From an uncultured Bacilli bacterium (GTDB lineage: Bacteria; Bacillota_I; Bacilli_A; RF39; UBA660), in the NCBI GenBank assembly GCA_947626095.1, contig CANQQV010000011.1, forward strand, positions 1 to 51,595: a DNA stretch of 51,595 nucleotides. Direction: 5' to 3'. Below the pieces are notes generated by a model. That model made no database searches. It worked only from the letters and a program-made list of their open reading frames with translations, and had not been told where the DNA came from. Below, piece by piece: positions 40,300-49,057 of the stretch (its first letter is position 1; the number at the start of each line of letters is the position of its first letter). The translations under genes were made by a program, and so were the position numbers.

Positions 40300-40887
40300 G
40301 TGAAGATTGGAATATTTGGTGGAAGTTTTAATCCACCGCATAAAATGCATATAAATATAGTGAACGAATTATTAAAACAACACTATGTTGATAAAGTGAT
40401 TTTTGTGCCGACTGGTTCTAAATATGAATATAAGAATAATCTAATTTCTGATAAGTATCGTTTAGAAATGTTAAGACTTATAACTGATGGTAATAAGTGT
40501 GAAGTTAGTGATTTCGAACTTAAGGATTATGTTGTATATACATGTGAAACATTAAAATATTTTAAAGAGAAATATCCTAATGATGAAATATACTTTATTT
40601 GTGGAACAGATAACTTAAGTTATATCGATAAATGGAAAAATGGACTAGAAATACTTAGAAATTATAAAATACTAGTTATTAATCGTAGTAGTAATGATAT
40701 TATGGAATTGTTAGATAAATATAAAGAGTATAAAGATAATATAATCGTAGCTTCTATTCCTTTAAATGATATGTCTTCTACTAATATTAGATTTTTGATT
40801 AAAGAAAATAAAAAAGAGGAATTAAATAAATATTTAGATAAAAAAGTTATAGATTATATATGTCAAAATAATTTATACTTAGATTAA
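40300..40887 (+). CDS. nadD: Nicotinate-nucleotide adenylyltransferase
   Basis: The 195-residue enzyme has GIFGGSFNPPHKMH (about 4-17), the nucleotidyltransferase HxGH-type motif, and MSSTNIR near 163-169. It adenylates nicotinate mononucleotide to nicotinate adenine dinucleotide, the step between PncB and NadE. GTG 40300 is the start, preceded by AAGGTGAT; the in-frame GTG 40291 is part of that site. No HD-domain yqeK gene follows, unlike B. subtilis; pncC lies 10 bases downstream. Confidence 0.93.
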   Translation: MKIGIFGGSFNPPHKMHINIVNELLKQHYVDKVIFVPTGSKYEYKNNLISDKYRLEMLRLITDGNKCEVSDFELKDYVVYTCETLKYFKEKYPNDEIYFICGTDNLSYIDKWKNGLEILRNYKILVINRSSNDIMELLDKYKEYKDNIIVASIPLNDMSSTNIRFLIKENKKEELNKYLDKKVIDYICQNNLYLD

Positions 40888-40897
40888 GGTGATATTA

Positions 40898-41386
40898 ATG
40901 AAAACGTTTAAAAAAATAATTGAAGAATTAACTAAAAGAAAAGAGACTATTGCAACGATGGAATCTTGTACGGGTGGAGGAGTAGCTGATGCGATAACTT
41001 CAATAGAAGGAGCTTCAGAAGTATTAAAGTTTAGTGCAGTTACCTATTCTAATGAATATAAAATTAAAATGGGTGTAGATAAAAAAGTAATAGATAAATA
41101 TAGTGTTTATAGTATGGAGACAGCCCATGAAATGGCACTAAATATTATAAAGTTTGCTAAAGCAGATATAGGAATAGGAATTACTGGTAAATTAAATAGA
41201 GCTGATCAAAATAATAACTTTGGTAAAGATAATGAAGTATTTATTAGTATTTTGTATAAAGATAAATACTATGATATGGATATTAATGTGGATAAGAAAA
41301 GTCGTAAAGAGAATAAAGAAGTTATTATAGAACTAATTATAGATAAGTTAGGTGAGATATTATGGGAAGAAGAATCAATAAAGTAA
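40898..41386 (+). CDS. pncC: Nicotinamide-nucleotide amidohydrolase PncC (CinA C-terminal domain)
   Basis: The 162-residue stand-alone CinA_C protein has MESCTGGGVADAI (about 25-37), VTYSNEYK and GIGITGKL (about 99-106). It deamidates NMN to nicotinate mononucleotide, recycling NMN released by the NAD-dependent DNA ligase. Placement between nadD and nadK supports this over a competence role. ATG 40898 follows AAGGTGAT. It overlaps nadK by 25 bases. Confidence 0.88.
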   Translation: MKTFKKIIEELTKRKETIATMESCTGGGVADAITSIEGASEVLKFSAVTYSNEYKIKMGVDKKVIDKYSVYSMETAHEMALNIIKFAKADIGIGITGKLNRADQNNNFGKDNEVFISILYKDKYYDMDINVDKKSRKENKEVIIELIIDKLGEILWEEESIK

Positions 41387-42168
41387 GACTATTTGTTAAT
41401 GATAATGAACAATCTGTTATTGTAGCTAAAGACTTAGAATTAGAACTTAAAAAGTATGGTTTTGAAATAATTAGTAATGACTATGATTTAGCTATCTCAG
41501 TAGGTGGGGATGGTTCATTTCTTAGAATGGTTAAAGAAACGAGGTTTAATCCAAATATATATTATATAGGGATTAATAGTGGGACTTTGGGTTTTTTACA
41601 AGAAATAGATCTTAAAGATTGTGTTGATTTTGTTAAAAGATTAAACTCTGATAAATATAAAGTAGAAAATATTAATATTCAAACAACTAAAGTAATTACA
41701 GAAGACAAGATATATAGTTTTGATTCTTTAAATGAAATAGTAGTTAGAAATAGAGAATTTAGTACTTTGAAAGTACCAGTATTTGTTGATGATGAGTTAT
41801 TAGAAAACTTTACTGGTGATGGATTACTTATTAGTACTAGTACTGGTAGTACAGCTTATAACATGAGTTTTGGTGGTAGTATTGTTTATAATACATTAAA
41901 TACTTTGTCTATTACACCAGTAGCTCCTTTAAATAATAAAGTGTTTAAGACATTAATTAATAGCTTAATTATACCTGGAGATAAAATAATAACGTTATTA
42001 CCTAATAAAGAATATAATAATTTGTTTATTCAAGTAGATGGGGTTAATAAAATGATAGATAATGTTATTAAGATAGAAACTAGAGTAAGTAATAAAAGTA
42101 TTAAATGTATTAGAATGAATGATTTTCATTTTATTAAAGTAATTAATGATAAGATTCTAACTAAATAG
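41362..42168 (+). CDS. nadK: NAD kinase
   Basis: The 268-residue enzyme has the GGDGSFLR motif (about 49-56), NSGTLGFL (about 72-79) and TGSTAYN (about 158-164), the NAD kinase signatures. It phosphorylates NAD to NADP with ATP. ATG 41362 lies within pncC, preceded by AGGTGAG at 41350. It is the last gene of this NAD operon, so salvage ends with NADP under the same promoter. Confidence 0.94.
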   Translation: MGRRINKVRLFVNDNEQSVIVAKDLELELKKYGFEIISNDYDLAISVGGDGSFLRMVKETRFNPNIYYIGINSGTLGFLQEIDLKDCVDFVKRLNSDKYKVENINIQTTKVITEDKIYSFDSLNEIVVRNREFSTLKVPVFVDDELLENFTGDGLLISTSTGSTAYNMSFGGSIVYNTLNTLSITPVAPLNNKVFKTLINSLIIPGDKIITLLPNKEYNNLFIQVDGVNKMIDNVIKIETRVSNKSIKCIRMNDFHFIKVINDKILTK

Positions 42169-42205
42169 ATAATAATTATAATTAAATATTGCTTTTTGTT
42201 GGTAC

Positions 42206-42234
42206 TTGACTGGGTAATTATTGAATTTTATAAT
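42206..42234 (+). promoter_or_regulatory. Promoter of the small ORF and DUF4362 gene
   Basis: TTGACT (42206-42211), 17 bp, TATAAT (42229-42234). The RNA would cover the small ORF at 42252. Confidence 0.75.
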
Positions 42235-42251
42235 TATATTAAGGTGAGTTT

Positions 42252-42383
42252 ATGGAAAAGATAAAAAGAAAAATTAAATTATTTATAAATAGAGTTATTG
42301 CTAGAACTTCACCATATATAATATACATAGAAGAAGATAATAATAAATTATTAGCTGAATATAGAAAAAGAATTAAATTTTAA
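42252..42383 (+). CDS. Small basic protein, possibly frameshifted
   Basis: ATG 42252 follows a good Shine-Dalgarno (AAGGTGAG, 42241-42248) and a strong promoter. The 43-residue product is very basic at the start (MEKIKRKIKLF). After its TAA (42381) the +1 frame stays open for 22 more codons to a TAA at 42448, as if one T had been added in the TTTT at 42378-42381. So this is either a true 43-residue protein or a broken gene of about 65 residues. No family recognised. Confidence 0.5.
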   Translation: MEKIKRKIKLFINRVIARTSPYIIYIEEDNNKLLAEYRKRIKF

Positions 42384-42467
42384 TTCTTTTATTGGCTTAT
42401 TAGAAAATCATGATTTTGTTAATGATAAAGTGTTATCTAGATATATGTAAATTATAAGGAGTAAGAT

Positions 42468-43544
42468 ATGAAAAAGAAAAAGATTATAATATGTTTGATT
42501 GTTATTATTTTAGTTAGCTTAGTAATAGGTAGTATCTTATTACTAGGGAATAGTAAGATAGATAAGAAAGATAGTAATGAAAATAAAGAATTAGTAATAG
42601 ATCATGAGTCTTTAGATTATGTATATAATCAAGATATAGTTAAAAAATATGGAGATATTAGAGATATACATAGTGATTATAGTAAAGATAAAGCGATAGA
42701 AGATAAAGTTTATGTAAGTACTTATGATGAAGTTTATAATAAGGAAATAATTGAAAAGTTTTATGAATCTTATAAAAATAAACAAGAGTGCTTTATAAGA
42801 ATTATGGCATATACATTAGAGGGAGATCCTATTATTACTGATGTTTTATATGATAAAGACAAGGTTTATGTGGTAGTAGATGATAGAAGAGATGGATATG
42901 CTAGTGAGGGAAATGTAACACTTAAAGTATTTGATAAATTTGGTGTAGAAAAAGATCGTGGTGAATACTATTGGACTGCTTATAATGGGGAAAAGGTAGT
43001 AGAACATAATGATTATTGGTCTTTAGTTTCGGTAGCTGATGAGTATATTAAAAAAGTAAATATTGATGATATTATTTTGGAAAATATGAGTATTGAAAAG
43101 TTTTATGCGATTAATTCTCAGAATGGAATTGTTGATGTTAGATTTTTAGATAAAGATTATTCATTTGAGGATGCTAAGAAAGATAAATGTAGTATTAAAG
43201 GTAATAATGCGTTTTGTACTAATACTTTAGATAAATTTATTAAAGATTATAAAGATAAGAAAACAACTGCTATTAGAATAGTTACTAATAGTGATAATGG
43301 GATTGTTATTAAAGATGTTTATTATGATAGTGATTTAGATAAAATATATTTAGTTGTTGATAAATCAAGAGTTAATAACATACCTAATAAAGAGAAAGAA
43401 ATTAAATTGTTAGAATACGTTAAAATTCGTGAATACTCTGTTGATAATTATGAACGAATTGATTTAATTGCTGATGGTATTAGAGATGATTATTACTTAT
43501 GTGATTGTATTTGGGGAGAAGAGGAAGTCTTTAATATAGTGTAA
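42468..43544 (+). CDS. Membrane-anchored protein with two DUF4362-like repeats
   Basis: The 358-residue protein has an N-terminal membrane helix or signal (about 5-27) and two related outer domains. The first has IRIMAYTLEGDPIITD (about 110-125), the second AIRIVTNSDNGIVIKD (about 266-281). The pattern IRI-T-EGDPI-D is that of DUF4362, of unknown function, found in Bacillus and Clostridium envelope proteins. Four cysteines lie in the second half (DKCSIKG, AFCTN, YLCDC). AAGGAG lies before ATG 42468. It shares a promoter with the small ORF. Confidence 0.7.
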   Translation: MKKKKIIICLIVIILVSLVIGSILLLGNSKIDKKDSNENKELVIDHESLDYVYNQDIVKKYGDIRDIHSDYSKDKAIEDKVYVSTYDEVYNKEIIEKFYESYKNKQECFIRIMAYTLEGDPIITDVLYDKDKVYVVVDDRRDGYASEGNVTLKVFDKFGVEKDRGEYYWTAYNGEKVVEHNDYWSLVSVADEYIKKVNIDDIILENMSIEKFYAINSQNGIVDVRFLDKDYSFEDAKKDKCSIKGNNAFCTNTLDKFIKDYKDKKTTAIRIVTNSDNGIVIKDVYYDSDLDKIYLVVDKSRVNNIPNKEKEIKLLEYVKIREYSVDNYERIDLIADGIRDDYYLCDCIWGEEEVFNIV

Positions 43545-43548
43545 TTTA

Positions 43549-43578
43549 AAAGAACTATGCGAATAGTTCTTTATTTTT
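43549..43578. terminator. Bidirectional terminator between DUF4362 and tetR genes
   Basis: AAAGAACTAT (43549-43558) pairs with ATAGTTCTTT (43563-43572) over a GCGA loop, A/T runs on both sides; convergent genes. Confidence 0.85.
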
Positions 43579-44134
43579 TGTAGATAAATTTATGAGTACC
43601 AAAGTAACTTAAACGTTCAATGATTTCAGCTACTTCATCGACATCTTTATCAAAATCATTTTTGACCCAATAATTAACAACACCTAAAGCACCATTAAAG
43701 ATAAAGACTGAAGCGTATTCAATGTCTTCTTCACTAAGGTTAGGTAGGTCATTCTGCCATTTCTGCTTACATTTATCATAAGCTAGTTCTAAAATATTAT
43801 TTAAAAAATATACATTATTATTAGTATTAAATAATATTTTAACTAATTCTTTATTACTTAAGAAAACAGTTAATAAATCTTTTGTGAAAGTAGATACTGA
43901 ATAAAAGTTATCTGTATTAGTAGGAACAGCATTTTTAAGCTCATTTACAAAGTCTTCTTCTATTTTATTTAGTAAATCGTAAACATCGACATAATAACGA
44001 TAAAATGTAGCTCTATTAATGTCAGATAGCTTACATATTTCACTAACTGTAATCTTTTTAATATCTTTTTCTAGTAATAAATCAATAAATGTGTCTCTAA
44101 TAATTTTTTTTGTATATTTTATTCGACGATCCAT
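43571..44134 (-). CDS. TetR-family regulator
   Basis: The 187-residue protein has an N-terminal TetR helix-turn-helix (about 8-53, ITVSEICKLSDINRATFYRYY) and a ligand-binding C-terminal part resembling the DhaS/TetR_C_8 type. It is divergent from the acyl-CoA synthetase and dehydratase-activase genes, with 151 bases between holding several long inverted repeats, so it probably represses them. The ligand may be an acyl-CoA, by analogy with other lipid-gene TetR regulators. Confidence 0.88.
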   Translation of the reverse strand: MDRRIKYTKKIIRDTFIDLLLEKDIKKITVSEICKLSDINRATFYRYYVDVYDLLNKIEEDFVNELKNAVPTNTDNFYSVSTFTKDLLTVFLSNKELVKILFNTNNNVYFLNNILELAYDKCKQKWQNDLPNLSEEDIEYASVFIFNGALGVVNYWVKNDFDKDVDEVAEIIERLSYFGTHKFIYKK

Positions 44135-44174
44135 ATTATACCTCTTTTATTCAACAGTTTTATTATAAGTGTTT

Positions 44175-44200
44175 AATATTTAACAAATTGCTTAAATATT
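44175..44200. promoter_or_regulatory. TetR operator candidate, proximal to tetR
   Basis: AATATTTAA (44175-44183) and TTAAATATT (44192-44200) form a perfect 9-8-9 inverted repeat in the divergent region. Confidence 0.5.
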
Positions 44201-44205
44201 GATGA

Positions 44206-44235
44206 TTGATGTAATAATCAAGTTAATTATATAAT
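44206..44235 (+). promoter_or_regulatory. Promoter of the acyl-CoA synthetase gene
   Basis: TTGATG (44206-44211), 18 bp, TATAAT (44230-44235). Confidence 0.55.
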
Positions 44236-44272
44236 ACATTTGTAAGTTATGCAACAAATGTTTAATAACTTA
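44236..44272. promoter_or_regulatory. TetR operator candidate over the synthetase transcription start
   Basis: Two nested inverted repeats: ACATTTGT (44236-44243) with ACAAATGT (44254-44261), and TAAGTTAT (44243-44250) with ATAACTTA (44265-44272). They begin directly after the -10, where a repressor would block initiation. Confidence 0.55.
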
Positions 44273-44285
44273 AGGAGGATGCTAA

Positions 44286-46007
44286 ATGAAAATGTTAGAT
44301 AAGGTAATTAATAAGATTAAATATAAACATCCATGGGATAAGTATTATAAAAAGAATGAAAGAAATATTGAAGTTCCTAATGTATCTTTATATGAACATT
44401 TAAAAGAGAAAAATAAAGATAATATGGATAGTATAGCAATTAATTATTTTAATAAGAAGATGACTTATAGATATTTCTTTGGGGAGATTAATCTATGTGC
44501 TCGAGCTTTAAGAAGTCAAGGGATAAGACCAGGTGATGTTGTAACGATATGTATGGCGAATACGCCAGAAGCAATTATAGCTTTTTATGCAGTGAATAAA
44601 ATAGGAGCAATAGCTAATATGATTCACCCTTTATCAGCAGAAGAAGAAATAAAGAATTCGTTAATTACAACTAATAGTGTAATGTTAATAGCCATTAACT
44701 TAAGTTATAAAAAGATTAAAGAAATAGTAGATGAGACGAATGTATATAAGACGATTATTGTTTCACCTGGGGATTCTATGCCTGTACTTTTAAAAGTTGG
44801 ATATTATATTACACAAGGTAGAAAAGTAGAAGTACCTAAGAAAAGTGAAAGTAATATGTACTGGAATGACTTTATGGCGAGAGGTAAAAGTTTTACAGAG
44901 AAAGTATTAGCTAAAACAACTAAAGATCAACTAGCAGTTATCTTACATAGTGGTGGAACGAGTGGGACACCTAAGAATATAGTTTTAACTAATGGTAATA
45001 TAAATGCAATAGCTAAACAAGCAGAGATAGTATTTAAAGATATTAATAGTAGTGATAGTGCGTTAGCCGTATTACCATTATTTCATTGCTTTGGGTTAGT
45101 AGTATGTGTACATGGACCAATGTGTTTAGGAGCTAGAACGATATTAGTACCACAGTTTGATGCGAAAAGATTTGATAAGCTACTTACTAAGTATAAACCA
45201 ACTTTTGTACCGGGAGTACCAACCTTATTTGAAGCATTACTAACTAATAAACATATGGATAATGTCGATTTGTCCTATGTTAAATATGTTATTTCAGGAG
45301 GGGACTCATTAAGTGTGGCAAAGAATGAAGAAGTTAATAAATTCTTAAAGAGTCATAATTGTCAAAGAAATATTATTCAAGGGTATGGAATGACAGAGAC
45401 ATCAGGACCAGTTACCTTTGGTTCAATGGGATCTGATGTGTTAGGTAGTGTAGGAATTCCTTTACCAGGTAATGAAGTTAGAATAGAAAGTGTTGAAACT
45501 AAGGAAGAAGTACCATATGGCGAAATAGGTGAAATATGTATTAGTGGACCAACAGTAATGCCTGGGTATCTAGATAATGAGAAAGAAACTAATTATATCC
45601 TAGAAAAAGATAGTAAAGGTAAGATATGGGTTCATACGGGGGATTTAGGTTATATGAGAGAAGATGGAGTATTATTCTTTACTTCAAGACTTAAAAGAAT
45701 GCTTATAGTGTCTGGTTATAATGTATATCCTTCACATATTGAAGAAGTTATTATGGAACATGAAGCGGTACTTAATTGTGGAGTTATAGGTATTCCACAT
45801 CCTTATAAAGTACAAGTACCTAAAGCTTATATAGTTTTAAATAATGGGGTTAAAGTAACTAATAAAATAAAAAACGAAATAAAAGAATATTGTGAAAAGA
45901 ACTTAGCTAAATATATGTTACCTAAAGAATATGTATTTAGAGAATCTTTACCTAAAACAATGATAGGTAAAGTAGATTATCGTGAGTTAGAAAAAGAAAA
46001 TAAATAA
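44286..46007 (+). CDS. Acyl-CoA synthetase (AMP-forming)
   Basis: The 573-residue adenylate-forming enzyme has the P-loop-like HSGGTSGTPKNIVLT (about 219-233), GYGMTETSG (about 369-377), HTGDLGY (about 457-463) and the C-terminal lysine motif PKTMIGKVDYREL (about 556-568, Lys about 563). It activates a carboxylic acid as acyl-AMP, then acyl-CoA, or possibly loads another carrier; chain length cannot be read from sequence. A strong AAGGAGG precedes it. It lies between the TetR gene and the dehydratase-activase trio, suggesting its CoA ester feeds them. Confidence 0.88.
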   Translation: MKMLDKVINKIKYKHPWDKYYKKNERNIEVPNVSLYEHLKEKNKDNMDSIAINYFNKKMTYRYFFGEINLCARALRSQGIRPGDVVTICMANTPEAIIAFYAVNKIGAIANMIHPLSAEEEIKNSLITTNSVMLIAINLSYKKIKEIVDETNVYKTIIVSPGDSMPVLLKVGYYITQGRKVEVPKKSESNMYWNDFMARGKSFTEKVLAKTTKDQLAVILHSGGTSGTPKNIVLTNGNINAIAKQAEIVFKDINSSDSALAVLPLFHCFGLVVCVHGPMCLGARTILVPQFDAKRFDKLLTKYKPTFVPGVPTLFEALLTNKHMDNVDLSYVKYVISGGDSLSVAKNEEVNKFLKSHNCQRNIIQGYGMTETSGPVTFGSMGSDVLGSVGIPLPGNEVRIESVETKEEVPYGEIGEICISGPTVMPGYLDNEKETNYILEKDSKGKIWVHTGDLGYMREDGVLFFTSRLKRMLIVSGYNVYPSHIEEVIMEHEAVLNCGVIGIPHPYKVQVPKAYIVLNNGVKVTNKIKNEIKEYCEKNLAKYMLPKEYVFRESLPKTMIGKVDYRELEKENK

Positions 46008-46029
46008 TAAATAATAAAAGTTAAATATA

Positions 46030-46038
46030 TGTTATGAT
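46030..46038 (+). promoter_or_regulatory. Extended -10 of the dehydratase-activase trio
   Basis: TGTTATGAT with TATGAT at 46033-46038, 28 bases before the first gene of the trio. Confidence 0.5.
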
Positions 46039-46065
46039 ATTAAAGTGGTAAGAGGTGTAGTAGTT

Positions 46066-46998
46066 ATGAAGATTGGAATACCAAGAGCTTTCTTGTATTA
46101 TAGATACCATGTATTATGGGAAACATTTTTTGATGAGCTAGGTATAGAGTATATTGTAAGTCTAGAGACTAATAAAGATATCTTAAGAAGAGGGGCGATG
46201 CATTCAATAGATGAATCTTGTTTATCCAGTAAAATATATACAGGGCATGTAGATTATCTAATTGATAAATGTGATTATATCTTTATACCTCGTGTAGCAA
46301 CTTTTGGTAATACGAAAGAAATAGTATGTTCTAAATTTCAAGCTATATATGATGTAATTAAAAATACTTATCGTGAGAAAGATTTAAAGATACTATATTA
46401 TAGTATAGATGTTCATAATAAAGATACAGAATTAAAAGCTTTTATGAAGATGGGTAAATTCTTAGGTAAGAATAAAGCTCAAGTACTAAAAGCTTATTAC
46501 ATAGCTAAACAAGCAGAAAAGACACATAAGATCTTAGATATACGTAATCAAGAGAAATTACTTGATGAAAGTGATAAATTAAAGATATTAATTGTATCAC
46601 ATCCTTATAATATATATGATGAATATGTAGGTAAACCTATTTTAAATACTTTAAAAGAATTAGATTGTGACATAGCTTTAGCTAGTATTGTAGATGAAAA
46701 GACAGCTAAGGAAAGAGCGAAAGTAATTAGTGCGACTTTACCTTGGACTTTTAATAAAGAATTAGTAGGAGCTATTAGTATTTATAAAGATAAAGTAGAT
46801 GGAATCATCTTAGTATCTTCTTTTCCTTGTGGACCAGATTCCTTAGTTAATGAAATGATAGTTAGAAGATTAAAAGATAAACCAATTATTAACTTAATTT
46901 TAGATGGACAAGAGGGAACAGCTGGGATTGAAACAAGACTAGAAAGTTTTGTTGATATTATTAGACTTAGAAAGGAAAAAGAAGATGAAGAGAAGTAA
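46066..46998 (+). CDS. Acyl-CoA dehydratase activase-related protein (DUF2229)
   Basis: The 310-residue protein begins KIGIPRAFLYYRYHVLWE, typical of the DUF2229 family, with DESCLSSK (about 48-55) and SSFPCGPDS (about 251-259) as likely Cys ligands of an iron-sulfur cluster. It relates to 2-hydroxyacyl-CoA dehydratase subunits. In many Bacillota this domain is part of one giant protein with activase and HgdB-like domains; here the three are separate genes. ATG 46066 follows AGAGGTG; GTG 46045 is upstream of it. It overlaps the next gene by 14 bases. Confidence 0.8.
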   Translation: MKIGIPRAFLYYRYHVLWETFFDELGIEYIVSLETNKDILRRGAMHSIDESCLSSKIYTGHVDYLIDKCDYIFIPRVATFGNTKEIVCSKFQAIYDVIKNTYREKDLKILYYSIDVHNKDTELKAFMKMGKFLGKNKAQVLKAYYIAKQAEKTHKILDIRNQEKLLDESDKLKILIVSHPYNIYDEYVGKPILNTLKELDCDIALASIVDEKTAKERAKVISATLPWTFNKELVGAISIYKDKVDGIILVSSFPCGPDSLVNEMIVRRLKDKPIINLILDGQEGTAGIETRLESFVDIIRLRKEKEDEEK

Positions 46999-48064
46999 AA
47001 AAGCTAAAGTATACTTCCCAAGATGGGAATCTTATAATGTAGCGGTTGAACATATAATAAGAAATGGACTTGATTGTGATTATTTATATGCTAAACCTAT
47101 TACAAGAAGAACATTAGAAATAGGTACTAAGAATTCACCTGACTTTGTATGTACACCTTTTAAATATATTTTAGGTGGATATATAGAAGCAATAGAAGAA
47201 GGGGCGGATACTTTAATACAAGTTGGTGGTTTATGTCGATTAGGTTATTACGGGGAACTACATGAACAGATACTAAGAGATTTAGGTTATAAAGATATTA
47301 ACTTTGTTAATATGGCTAATGCTAGTTTTAAAAATCCGTTAAGTTTTTATGATGAATTTAAAAAGATAAATCCTGATCTAAGTTTAAAAAAAGTAACAGA
47401 AGCTTGTTTAGTAGCTGTTAAAATGGTTGAGATAATTGATAAAGTAGAAGATTATATTAGACAGAATGTTGGTTTTGAAGTAGTAGAGGGGTCTTTTGAT
47501 AAATTACATCAAGAATTCTTAGAAGATTTAAGCGAAGTAGAAGATAAGAAAGAACTTAATGTATTGTATAAACTATATAAAAAGAAATTTAAAAAGATAG
47601 AAGTAAATAAACCTAAGAATCCTTTAAAAGTTGGTTTTGTTGGAGAATACTATACAATTATGGATGGATATAGTAATCACTATATGGAAAAAGAATTAGC
47701 TAAAAAGGGAATAGTTATATACCGTTGGATGAACTTATCTAATAGTATATTAAATCCGCAAACTAAAGAAGTTAAACAAAGTATTAAGAATTATGCTAAG
47801 TATGATATGGGTGCGACAGCAATGTATACAATTAAAAAAGCTTTAGATTATGCGAAAGATGGAGTAGATGGGATTATCCATGTTAAGAGTTTTGGTTGTA
47901 CACCAGAAATAGATACAATGCCAGTATTACAAAGAATATCAGAAGATTATAAAATACCAGTTATTTATTTTAGTTTTGATAGTCAGACTAGTGATGTAGG
48001 TATTAATACAAGGGTAGAAGCTTTTTATGATATGATTATGATGCGAAAGGAGCAGAAGAAGTAA
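46985..48064 (+). CDS. 2-hydroxyacyl-CoA dehydratase (HgdB-like) family protein
   Basis: The 359-residue protein has CTPFKYILGGYIEA (about 49-62), GGLCRLGYYGE (about 75-85) and SFGCTPEIDTMP (about 294-305), whose cysteines should bind a [4Fe-4S] cluster as in HgdB-type subunits. ATG 46985 lies inside the previous gene with AAAGGA ahead. The stop overlaps the activase start (TAATG), so the trio is tightly coupled. The true reaction of this subgroup is unknown; amino-acid fermentation or fatty-acid modification are both possible. Confidence 0.8.
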   Translation: MKRSKKAKVYFPRWESYNVAVEHIIRNGLDCDYLYAKPITRRTLEIGTKNSPDFVCTPFKYILGGYIEAIEEGADTLIQVGGLCRLGYYGELHEQILRDLGYKDINFVNMANASFKNPLSFYDEFKKINPDLSLKKVTEACLVAVKMVEIIDKVEDYIRQNVGFEVVEGSFDKLHQEFLEDLSEVEDKKELNVLYKLYKKKFKKIEVNKPKNPLKVGFVGEYYTIMDGYSNHYMEKELAKKGIVIYRWMNLSNSILNPQTKEVKQSIKNYAKYDMGATAMYTIKKALDYAKDGVDGIIHVKSFGCTPEIDTMPVLQRISEDYKIPVIYFSFDSQTSDVGINTRVEAFYDMIMMRKEQKK

Positions 48065-49026
48065 TGAAAAAAGCTTATTTAGGCGTTGATATTGGGTCAA
48101 TTTCAACTAAAGGGGTTATTATAGATGAAGATAATAAAATATTAGCTAGTGAGTATATATGGACGGAAGGAGACCCTATTGGGGCAGTTAAGAGACTTAT
48201 TAGTATTTTAAAAGTCCAATTTAATCCTAAGAAATATAAAGTAGTTGGAGTTGGAACAACTGGTTCTGCTCGTAAGTTAATTGGTGTTATATTAGGAGCT
48301 AATGTAGTTAAGAATGAAATAACGGCTCATGCAATAGGTACATTATCTTTATATCCGGATGTTAGAACAATATTTGAAATAGGGGGACAAGACTCTAAAA
48401 TAATTATTATTGATAATGGAATAGTTGTTGATTATGCGATGAATACATTATGTGCCGCTGGTACTGGTTCGTTTTTATCTAGTCAATCTAAGAGATTAGG
48501 TTTAGAAGTAGAAGAGTTTGGACCTTTAGCTTTGAAGAGTAAGAATCCAACTAATATAGCTGCTAGATGTACAGTATTTGCGGAGAGTGATTTAGTACAT
48601 AAAGCACAGATTGGGCATAAGAAAGAAGATATAGTAGCTGGTTTATGTAAGGCGGTAGTTACTAATTACTTAAATAACGTAGGTAAAGGTAAAAAGATAA
48701 ATCCTCCAATTGTATTCCAAGGAGGAGTATCTAAGAATGTTGGAGTTATTAAAGCATTTGAAGATGCAACTGGGGAAGAAATTACAGTAGATCCTAATTC
48801 ACATTTAATGGGAGCTTTAGGAGTAGCTATCTTATCTAAAAAAGAAAAAGAAGTAGAATTTAGTTTTGATATTGAAGATATAGTATTTGAAACTAAAGGT
48901 ATTGAGTGTAAGGGTTGCACTAATAACTGTGAAAGAATATGTATTTATAAAGATGGTGAACTAATTGATGCATGGGGCAACAAGTGTGATAAGGGAGCTA
49001 TCAAAGTAAAGGGTAAATCGGCATAA
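48064..49026 (+). CDS. BadF/HgdC-type ATP-dependent activase with Cys-rich tail
   Basis: The 320-residue ASKHA-fold ATPase has GVDIGSISTKGV (about 7-18), EIGGQDSK (about 104-111), and the cluster ligands Cys130 (NTLCAAGTG) and Cys169 (AARCTVFAESD). In the homologous HgdC the dimer holds one [4Fe-4S] cluster and injects an electron into the dehydratase at the cost of ATP. A C-terminal extension adds Cys282, 285, 289, 293 and 308, which could carry another cluster. It is the last gene of the trio. Confidence 0.9.
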   Translation: MKKAYLGVDIGSISTKGVIIDEDNKILASEYIWTEGDPIGAVKRLISILKVQFNPKKYKVVGVGTTGSARKLIGVILGANVVKNEITAHAIGTLSLYPDVRTIFEIGGQDSKIIIIDNGIVVDYAMNTLCAAGTGSFLSSQSKRLGLEVEEFGPLALKSKNPTNIAARCTVFAESDLVHKAQIGHKKEDIVAGLCKAVVTNYLNNVGKGKKINPPIVFQGGVSKNVGVIKAFEDATGEEITVDPNSHLMGALGVAILSKKEKEVEFSFDIEDIVFETKGIECKGCTNNCERICIYKDGELIDAWGNKCDKGAIKVKGKSA

Positions 49027-49032
49027 ATAATA

Positions 49033-49041
49033 TGTTATAAT
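49033..49041 (+). promoter_or_regulatory. Extended -10 of the 49058 gene
   Basis: TGTTATAAT with TATAAT at 49036-49041; start codon 17 bases on, AGGTGA between. Confidence 0.65.
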
Positions 49042-49057
49042 ATTATTAGGTGATAAT

